Source of the DNA: Phoronis pallida
Lineage: Eukaryota; Phoronida; Phoronidae
Assembly (NCBI GenBank): GCA_028565715.1
Contig: JAOXYC010032234.1
Coordinates: forward strand, 1-15,071
Direction of reading: 5' to 3'
Length of the DNA stretch: 15,071 nt
Shown: in pieces, positions 1 to 9,400 of the stretch
How positions within the stretch are numbered: the first letter of the stretch is position 1
How the letters are laid out: each line of letters starts with the position of its first letter
Notes under the pieces: generated by a model
Databases searched by the model: none
Seen by the model: only the letters and a program-made list of their open reading frames with translations
What the model was told of the DNA's origin: nothing
Position numbers and translations under genes: made by a program

Positions 1-224
1 TCTGTCTCTGTAAACGCTTGGTTATCAATGCCGCGACCTCTACTGGGTGCGGCTTCTTCGTACTGAAAAAAAAAGAATTTTTTTGTCTTAAATTTGAAAC
101 AAAAAGTAAATTGAGATTTGCCCATTCTGATAATTATGGGAAATGTGATACCCCTGCTAAACCTAAGTTACAATTAAAATGTATCTAACGAGAACCTGTA
201 ATAGATGAATCAACCCCGGAAACA
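1..224. other. Downstream flank of the gene
   Basis: AT-rich sequence after the poly(A) signal. It contains a short GC-richer stretch (about 28-60) next to an A-run and a T-run near 67-90, which could be the end of a retroposon. No gene is seen. Confidence 0.4.
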
Positions 225-230
225 TTTATT
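225..230 (-). promoter_or_regulatory. Poly(A) signal AATAAA
   Basis: AATAAA on the minus strand lies five bases after the TGA stop of exon 18. Cleavage would be expected about 10-30 bases further on, near 195-215, so the 3' UTR would be only about 20-40 bases. No better signal is seen near the stop. Confidence 0.7.
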
Positions 231-235
231 GTAAA

Positions 236-470
236 TCAAATTGAAATAAAGTTTAAGTCTGAAATTTTTTTTCCGAAATGAATTTCAAAATCAGGAGACA
301 CAATATTGATTCTCACAGTATGTCCATCCTCCTCGTCCAAGGACCTTCCTCGTTTCTCCTTCATTTCATATTCAGGATTACTCATCAATTGTGGGCGTGG
401 CAGTGACGGGGTCCACGTCTCCAATGATGCACTGTGGTTGGGATTGAATGACTGAGACCGGGCTGTGGCT
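236..470 (-). CDS. Exon 18: cytoplasmic tail with NPEY motif, and stop
   Basis: Residues 854-931 after a 3.26-kb intron; the acceptor ACATTTCCAG has the right phase to complete R854. The tail starts [10 protein letters not shown] and holds [12 protein letters not shown]: an NPxY motif (885-888) with Met at Y-5. NPxY motifs bind PTB-domain adaptors and can drive endocytosis. It is followed by an acidic patch (DEED) and a Ser/Asp/hydrophobic end. The stop TGA is at 238-236. An inner ACT/GTGAGA could act as an alternative donor, but the open frame and a poly(A) signal just after the stop support this as the terminal exon. Confidence 0.78.
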
Positions 471-3400
471 CTGGAAATGTCATAGGAACATATATTACTG
501 CCGATGATGCATATTCGCAGATGAGGCAGGCAAAGTGTAGTTGCACTTCGGTGTATTTCAACTCTAATTGTGAATGCATGCAAACATACAAAGGTTGGCC
601 ATTGCCACTTATTAAGCAACATTCGAGTTATCGTTAATGCAATTCAATTAAGCAATGTACATTTAATTTAATCAAAATATCATGTATATGTTGATTTTGT
701 ATAAGAATTATTGAAACTTGAAGAAATGGCTGTACAAGCATAATTAAGAGGCTTAAGTAATTAATTTGTGTTTGTATCACATTTTTCAAAATGCAGCTGC
801 TCTCATCTTGGCGCCAGACAGAGGTAAAAACTCATGTAAGATCAATTCTGATACTGCACGCTAGGATTGTTTATGATCAACTTTCAAATAGCACAAAGGG
901 ATTTGTAAGCATGAAGCAAACACACTGGAATGTAAATCAAAATAAAACTGTTAATTAAATAAATTTTAAGTATAAATTTTGAAATTTCCTAACTTTTCTT
1001 AGAAATCACTCATAATGCAAAGTACTAGAAATTAAGTAGTGAATACACACGGTCAAATGGCTATATTTTTTTATAGTCACTCACCAGGCGTCAAAAATGT
1101 TTTTAAACATGCATATTTAATTTCGTCAATCAAAATCATTTTTTTTAAAGTGCAATTTGCATGATGACAATCTAAGCAGACACAAACAAGGAACAATTTC
1201 TGTTGTGGACAATCCTTTTGAAACCCAAACCAAAACTTTTCAAGCTTGGACGAGGAAAACAATGCTAATGGAAGCTCGTCATCCAATCATGAACATGGCG
1301 GCAAATCCTCAACGAAGTGTGAAACATATTTTAACCAAAATAAAGAATTATGAAGTTTTTGTATGCTTGCTTAAAACTAATTGTGTTGAACAAAAATGTA
1401 ACACATTTTCAGAAAAAAACAAAAGAGTTGCTTTCAATCACATGTTTGTTGGTCAAAACATGTTTTTTGGTCAAAATAGGTAAAATATTGAATAAAAAAG
1501 CATAATTATTAAAAACATTTTGCTTACAAATTTTAAACAGATTTTGATATATTCTTTGAAGAGGATTTGCTAGTAATGCAGGTGAACCGAGGAAAGATCA
1601 ACTAAAATCTAATGGGAGGTGTATCTAAAGTACCTTTTCTTATTCTTCGACCTGTAAAGCGGAAAATGAAAACATGTCTACAAGCCGTTAGAATCCCAAA
1701 AGCATTACATGTACAATGACCAAATCCATGACAGAATAAGACAAAAAAATCTACAGGTTAATAAAATCTAAACAGAAAGTTATGTCAATTGGACACGGAA
1801 TCACTCAGTCTGCGCAACAAAACTAAGCGCGAGTTATTTTTCAAAAAAGTCGGACAAGGTCCTGCCTGGCAGGGTCCTGCCTGTCAAAAATTTTGTGTTT
1901 TTCATTGTGAATTTTGCCTAAGTTCTGATTGGTGTCTTGAATGAACGCTAACATGTCCTATGTTCCAAACTTTGCCTCAAGAATTTAGAAAATAACTCAC
2001 AAATGATATATTTTGTTTCACTTACTTTACCTGCAATCGACTGGGAAAATCTGATAGTTTCATTCCCTTTTTCTGATTTCACTAAATAATTTGTATTTCA
2101 AAGTTAAATCTTCCCCGCAGCCGAAATGAGAAAATGGTCTCCATTTTGTGAATGTATCCAATATCAATTAAGATCACCCAGCATATACAAGTTACAGGCA
2201 AGTTTCTTGAAAGACGCAACAGAAATTCATATGAAGCTCTCAAGGTCACAAACTCATTTCTAAAAAAATCTGTCTGTAACGCACTAAACCTTTTTATTGC
2301 AACAAGAAGTTCATCGGCTTAGACAACCAGGAGATATGCAGGATTCAAAATGCATTCATTACAAGCAGCAGATGTTTTGTTAAGTCCATGCATTTATTTT
2401 AAAGCTCAGATTTATTTTGGTTGAACAATGGGTGGATTTACAAAAACATTGCAAAAATTTTGAGCAGTCATTTCTTCAATGAAATTTGTTTAATATTTAC
2501 TGGTATTGTATTTTTATTGGATCAGAAAAACATATTAGAAATTAAGAAGCTCCCAAACCATATTTTTATAGAACTAGGTTTTGGTCTTCCATTCAAATAG
2601 GTAGTCCAGGTAAAGAAAATTATAAACCAAAAATAAAAACCATATACCATAATCCAATTAAAAATTATGATTAAAAAGTTAAAAGCATTTTGGAGTTTTA
2701 GAAGAAAATTGTAATCACAGCAAAGTTCCCAGATAAATAATATTTTGATAGTTAGAGATTAGGACTTCCGTTTACTTACTTAAACATGGAATAAGACACT
2801 TTTTCATCCTCACTGGATTTCCGTCTGCATCAAATAATTTACAGGTCCAGTGTTATTCAGAAATTACTCAATGTTAAATCTCCTTAAGTCTCCTTGTAGC
2901 ACACCCATGTTTTTTTTATTTTACAATGCAAAAACTTTAGGTGCAAGTAGAATAATGTGGTCCCTTGTACAATTTCCGTTATTCAGTCAATGGAAAATAT
3001 ATTGGCTGAATAATGCCAATAAGCGAGGGACCACACTATGCAACTTGTACTGAATTTAATACATTTTTTTTATTTTTAGTAGATGTCACATAAAAAGCTA
3101 TCATGCAGATTCTGTTGTATGATTAATAAATAAAAGGGGGAAACTTAATAAGAAGCAACGAATGATAATCTATAAAAAATTATCAAAATAAACATAAAGT
3201 AATCAGATTGATAACAATTGATCTTCAAGTACAGAATAGGCGTTCATGATTTTATAATTTAAAGTTTTCTTCAGTACAAATTCAGTTTGAATTAAACACA
3301 TGATTGGTTCAACACGAAACGGGTAATATCTTCAAAAAGATACTTGTTTTTAAACAAATGATTACTTTTTTATACTTAGCTTGCGATTAAATAATAAAAT

Positions 3401-6400
3401 ATTTTTTTCCTGGGGATGGTAACATTTGAAATTTTATGGTAAATGGCCAACGGTTCTCAACACAAATCTGGAAAGCTACCGACAGAAGGTCATATACATA
3501 TCAACAAAACACTGGTTCCAGGACCACAATACCTGTATACACAGCATTGAGTGATGGGACTAACAATGATTAGACAAATAATTTACAGCCTCATAGTTAC
3601 AAAAGGGGGTTGCAACAACATATTTTGGATACAAACACTTAAGTGTGAGACGGGGTTTGTAAAATATGTGTTAACATAACATTCAGGGGTAACAATGACT
3701 GGATTTGCTTTAGTCACCATGAGAGACATACCTGCAACATGCCACCACCAACAGGAGTACCAGCAGTAGTATGACGCCACCGCCAACAGCACCGACAGTA
3801 ATTGCCACCATACGCAGATCTGCAAATTGAAGATCGAAGAAAATCTATATTCAACAGGAGTTTTTATTCAAACAGTTTTTCTGTATTAATCCTCTGAGGC
3901 CCGGCGTTCCATATACGGAACGTTACAAGCAGCCTAAACATGTACCGCGCACCCCCTCAAGATGGCGGCCCATGACGTCCCCGCGGGCGCGCCCTGAATT
4001 TACACGGACTGGCCCAGCTAGTTATCCCATTGTCCATCAATTGTGGTATGCTAATGAGCTCATTAGTATGCGCAACGGAAAATGGGTTGGAGCAAAGACA
4101 CCGTTGATTCATTGGCTCTCCGAAAATGCACACCTTCCATAGGCCCGCACCTAAGGCACGCCAACGGTGGTCCCAACGGCAACGGGGCTTCCCTCGTGTC
4201 ATTCCTACTGCAGAGTGCAGGGCCTTGGAGGGTTAAAATACAGAAAAGTATTTTATCTGATATGTTATTGACAGTGAACAAGAAGAAATTTCTTTAACCA
4301 ACTCAAATTATGAGTTTTAAAAGTACAACCCAAAGTCTGCCTTTTCATTGTTAAACATCATCTGAATCTTGCTAACTACATTTCCTAGCGTTGAAAGGTT
4401 GGCAGTCAAAATTTGAAATGATAAATCAAAAGACTCGGGGTCATGTTGGACAACAGCGCGGGACACTTACACTACCCCGATTCTCACCCTTATCTAAGAT
4501 CTAAGAATAACAAGTCCATGTTGACCAAGTGGGCAATAAAGTAATGAAGCAGAAATCTGAATAGTACTACATACCGCTAACCAGTTCTAACAATGGCCCG
4601 GTAATCGCAGCATAATTACATGATAGGTATCGGGTAATTGACTTGTGTCGGAACTTTGATCAGGTCCGGTTCTGTGAGGGGTCCTATCGGTGTCCGTTTT
4701 AAAGTATTTAGCCGACGGGCCCAGCATGTAAGCTTCTATTTCAAGTAATGTCTACTACTAAGTCTAATGTGTCAATTTTTTACAAACTTCTCAAACAATA
4801 TCTTACATTCCACCTCATCGTCCACCTTGTCACAGTGTTGTCCTTTGTATCCAGCATCACATCTGGAAACAAACATAGACTATTTGAAAAACATTTTTTT
4901 TTTCGCCCTGCCAAATTGGGACATTAAAAATTAAACATAAGTTACAAAATTGAATATTTTGATACTACACAAATGAGACTCCATGCAATAAAATCCGCTA
5001 GATGTCTCACTGCCTAGCGAAGCCCCAGACTGGTGTCGCTGCCTGTATGTAGAATATTTCCGATCACAGAAGATCCATTTTACGAACTCGCAAATAGTCT
5101 GTCGAGAATTCAATAACCCACAGAATATCAGCATAATAAGATGTAACAAGTTTTTAATATTATACCACAACGATAACAAAAGGAAAGAACTGTATTCTCT
5201 GAAAAGAGATCACGAAGACGTCATTTTGAATACAAAGGGTGATTTGACATCAAAACAATCTTATTTGCGCATGTTAACGTGCAGACGGAATACGACGCCT
5301 TAATTTTGCAAAAAACAAAACGCCTGGGGTCTCGTTATGCGCAGCGCCAGCTATCGGCTGCACGGAGTCTCATTGGGACAAGGTTCAAGCATTGGTATTT
5401 GCGTGTTCACCATATTGGGACAAGATCAAGTTTCCATTGACTTTTAACTGTGGAAGTGACAAAAACTGCATGACCACCTTTCAGAAATTTCTTGCTGTTT
5501 ACCAAATTGGGACACCATGAAAATGATAACCTGTGTTGTTGGGACTAAATACTTAATTTTAAAGTGTCCCAAAATGGAGAGAAAATACCGAATCAAGGAA
5601 ATTAGTGGGAAATGACATTTACGTTAAAAGGTGGAGGAAAAACATAGCTTAGTATGGTTGTTTGTTTTCCAATTTCTGAAAAACATAGCTTAGTATGGTT
5701 GTTTGTTTTCCAATTTCTCAATTATGAGGGATAAATGGTTGTCAATAAATCTACACAAATATCAATATGGGGCCCAACACAAACAGGATGCACAAATCAG
5801 GCCTAACAAAAGTGTCATATTCTGTGTATTAACCAATTCTGAGCCGTTGTTTTGCGGAGGCAATTTTATTTATTAATTTTGAATACCTAGAAAGGTAATA
5901 TTTCGTACCTGCAGAAATAGCCGTTATGGAATGGTTCACATGTTCCGTGTTTACAAGTATTCTTCTCACACATATCTGTAATGTTTGAAATGATTTTTTT
6001 TAAAACGATTCTATGCAATAGGCATATTGTTATCTGGGGGCCTTACCAAACTTCTTTTTTTTACCAAAAAATAACATGAAGGCTTTCAAAATGCTAATTC
6101 CTTTTTTCTATTGGTTAATTTAAAAAAAAAAATTAAATATTAAGTAAAAAACACAAGACACAATATTGGATAGAGTAACAAGCAAACCTTTGAAATGCAT
6201 CAGAAGTTGTTTTCATATAGAAGGGGTATAATAAATGGCTTACTTGTACATGATTTTGTGGCATTGTTGAATTTATACCCGTCTTTACATTCACAAATGT
6301 AGTCCCCAGGCGTATTAATACAAACTCCATTGGTGCATGTTGATGTATTTTTACACTCATTGATGTCTGCAATGAGAAAATATAGACCGTTGTAAAAAAT

Positions 6401-9400
6401 TATTTATGTTCATTAAATACGTATTCTTAAGTTGGCAAAAGATGGGCGGATGCTTTCGGCATTTTGGCGCTTTTTGTTTGCCCATCTTGATCAAATTTTA
6501 TACTTAGTTTGTATTCATCGTTTATTTTACAATTAACAATTTCAACCATACCAATTTTATTTCTCTCTGCAAACTGAGCTCGAAACATCACTCTATCAAA
6601 ATAATTTCAAAGATAAAGAGAATCATGTTTTTTGCCAACAAAAGAAAACTTGACTGAATAAATCCCAGCTTTCATCAATAATTTCAAAGAAAATAATTTT
6701 AATCTTGTCATAGTTTTTTTAAATATGACAAGATGCAACACTAGAACTCCATATAGCCCAGATGGCAAATGGAAAATTTTCTGGAAACATTTCATCCTTA
6801 CCTTCACACATGTTGGGATAAGGTGAATAGTACATAAACCCTGGTCGACAGTGACATGTATAACCTCCTGTATTTGTACTTGTACATGTTGTAGACGACG
6901 CATCACAGGAACCAGTTCTGCATGCATCAGCTGTGGAAAAAAGACAAGAATTTGGAAGTAAATTTCGAGTGGAATAGACTCAATTCTTCTAACACTTTAT
7001 TGTCAGTGTTTTATTATTGTCAGTGTTTTATGATTAGCAGAATATAATACAAATTGCTTGACCAAAAAATACCAAATGAACTAAGCCAAGAATTACCAAA
7101 CTGAGAAAACATGTCTTGTAAGTAAGCCTATTTTACTATTATATCAATCCCATCATAGTAAACATTATTTGTCTTAGGAGCATCTTCTTGACTTACCTTG
7201 ACAATAGATCAATTCAAAATTGATCTCTATACATTTTTGTACTTAAACGTGGATGTCTAAATTTACTGACAGTCACAACACCTCCACTAACGCATACATT
7301 TTACCATGATTGCAATGAAACGTATTTCAATTTTCCTATTTCTTAAGTTTTAATTTATATAGAATGAACTTAAAATTTAAAGACACAGCAATGCTGTAGT
7401 CGTTTGCTTTTGATTGCGAGTCAACACTGCTTCTGGTTGCTGGCTTGTTTTCTTACCAGAAACAACAAGTGCCTGGGACGCTGGTTTGTCCAACTCCAGC
7501 TCACCAAGAATGATATTTGTGCCACCCTCTGGAACCTCCTTTACTAGCGCTTGTTTGATAGTATTATCTGTTATACCGTCTTTAGGTGATGTGAAGTATA
7601 TACCAGTCTCTACGTCAATGCTGCCTTGCCTAGTAAATTAGATGAAGACTAAATTAATTATTTTCAAAAGTATAAGACATTATGGGGATGACGCTACAAC
7701 TTTGAATCAATGAATTTTTCATTATAATGTGTAATGATGTATGAATTTATATAGCACTTTATCTATGAGCATATTCAAAAGCACTTCACAAAATTTCTAT
7801 CCCAGGCTGCGGAACTGTTCATACATGTGCCATTCAACTCCCCGCTAGCGGTGCGCTATATGTGCGCTACCTGCTATGCTTTCAAATATTGTTCTGACAT
7901 TTTTATTCCAAAACTGAACACACAATTATCCTGGACTACAGAACAAAATGTGTTTAGACCGCAAAGCTTTTCTTTTACTGAATAGATCAATGACCTCTAT
8001 TCAGCTTCACTTGTGGCCATGAATATACTATTTCTGTTCGCCTGGTACGGGTTTGTTTATGTTCCTGCCCACTTGTAACTCTGCTCGCTAGATAGGATGT
8101 GATTGTATATATTATTGACTGTTTCATTTATTGGATCTACTATTTATTACTGAAGATGTACTAGTGTTATCAGTGCGAAACGTTTAACTGTAAATACTTT
8201 AATGTATATTGAAAAATGAATATCATCGCTAAAACTTTCGTCGTTTCATTTTTGTTAAAATGTGATGGATATCCATGTAGTTTAATATTTTAGCTTTATT
8301 TAGCAAGTAAACAAATAAACATTAATTCATCTGTTGAATTAATTTTACAAAGTTTAAGTTCCTTATAATATTAATTCAAGACAGTGTTATTTTCTTCTGC
8401 CAAGAATAATTAACCATGATACTCACTTCATTGACAACACTTCAACACCAACAAAATCTCCAGACCATGTGTCATTCATAGCACCACTTATCTGAAATGC
8501 ACAGCAAACATTTTTTATCAGCAATGAAAATGTTTTCATTAAAGATACTGTCTCCCCGTTGGTAAGGATCTGGGGTCAAAATTCAAATCAACTAGAAATT
8601 GTGTGTACGAGTCATTTGATGAATATTTATAAAAATTAATTAACATGCATCTTAGTAAAAAAATTCAAAAAAAATCGGTAAAGATGTAAATTTGAGCTTT
8701 TTATCCTAAAGAGTGTCACTTTCAAAAACCTTGTCTTAAGACAAGGTTTTTTTGAATACAAAGATCTCAAATTTACCTCTTTACCGATTTTTTTGAATTT
8801 TTTGACTATGATGCAGGTTCATTATATTCATCAAGGACTCATACACAAAATTTCTAGTTGATTTGAATTTTAACTCCAGATCCTCACCGACAAGGAGGCA
8901 GTATCTTTAATAAACATATTAAATAAAATCATATAAATATTTTGAAAGCATTGAAAACAATCAAATTGTCGACATCTAAATAGATCAGTGACATTTGATT
9001 GGAGCAGAGTTGGTCACATGCTATCAAATGATAAGTGCATTTCCATTCTATTCAGCTCAACAAGCAAAGTTGTTTTACTCAGTGCAATGGAATGCCCAAC
9101 CTAAATGTAAAGGTTAGTGCTGAATAGAGCCTTCCCATCAAATGACAGGGATCTACTTCACTGGTGTTAAACAAATTATGGGTTTTTTTATTAGTTCAAT
9201 TGGCAATTATTATTTTCAATTGTTATGCCTCCATGAGTAGAGTGTCCAATCATTCAACAAGTGAAAAGTTGTACCTTTATTGATAATATGACCATCCCAT
9301 TTTTGAGAACTTCATAATTCAGACTTGTATTTTGCTTGTAACTATTGGCCCTACTGTATATTGTCATCACAGAATTTCAACCTGGGAAAGGTTGAATGAC

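Larger units (their letters stand above)
471..3731 (-). other. Intron 17 (3.26 kb, largest)
   Basis: The intron lies between the transmembrane and tail exons. It holds an 18-base tandem duplication at 1441-1476, a short GC-richer direct repeat near 1858-1886, and a hairpin element at 2941-3050. The only long open frame (1157-1483, plus strand) has no recognisable motif. No further exon is recognised, though a small phase-2 tail exon cannot be excluded. Confidence 0.6.
3820..4806 (-). other. Intron 16 (987 bases)
   Basis: Most of the left third is the GC-rich TTAA element at 3890-4232. The remainder has a moderately GC-richer tract at about 4430-4720 that I do not recognise. No further exon is seen. 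Confidence 0.6.
7630..8426 (-). other. Intron 11 (797 bases), repeat-derived
   Basis: The intron separates the two parts of SEA around the cleavage motif. It holds a short-interspersed-repeat-like tract near 7737-7795, a hairpin at 7979-8005 (ctgaatag and cattcag-type arms), and a hammerhead-like relic at 8150-8181. Much of 7700-8260 is probably old mobile DNA. Confidence 0.5.

Noticed and set aside
1157-1483. 108-codon plus-strand open frame in the last intron
   Set aside because: It has no recognisable domain, signal peptide or promoter; it overlaps a short tandem duplication and looks like a chance frame in intron DNA.
3957-4297. Several overlapping open frames on both strands in the GC-rich tract
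   Set aside because: They coincide with the TTAA-flanked element, where high GC lowers stop frequency; no transposase motif is present.
6607-6927. 106-codon minus-strand frame
   Set aside because: It is out of frame with EGF 5; the exon 6930-6802 in the other frame has the six cysteines.
7414-7641. 75-codon plus-strand open frame
   Set aside because: It is the antisense shadow of the SEA exon at 7629-7457.
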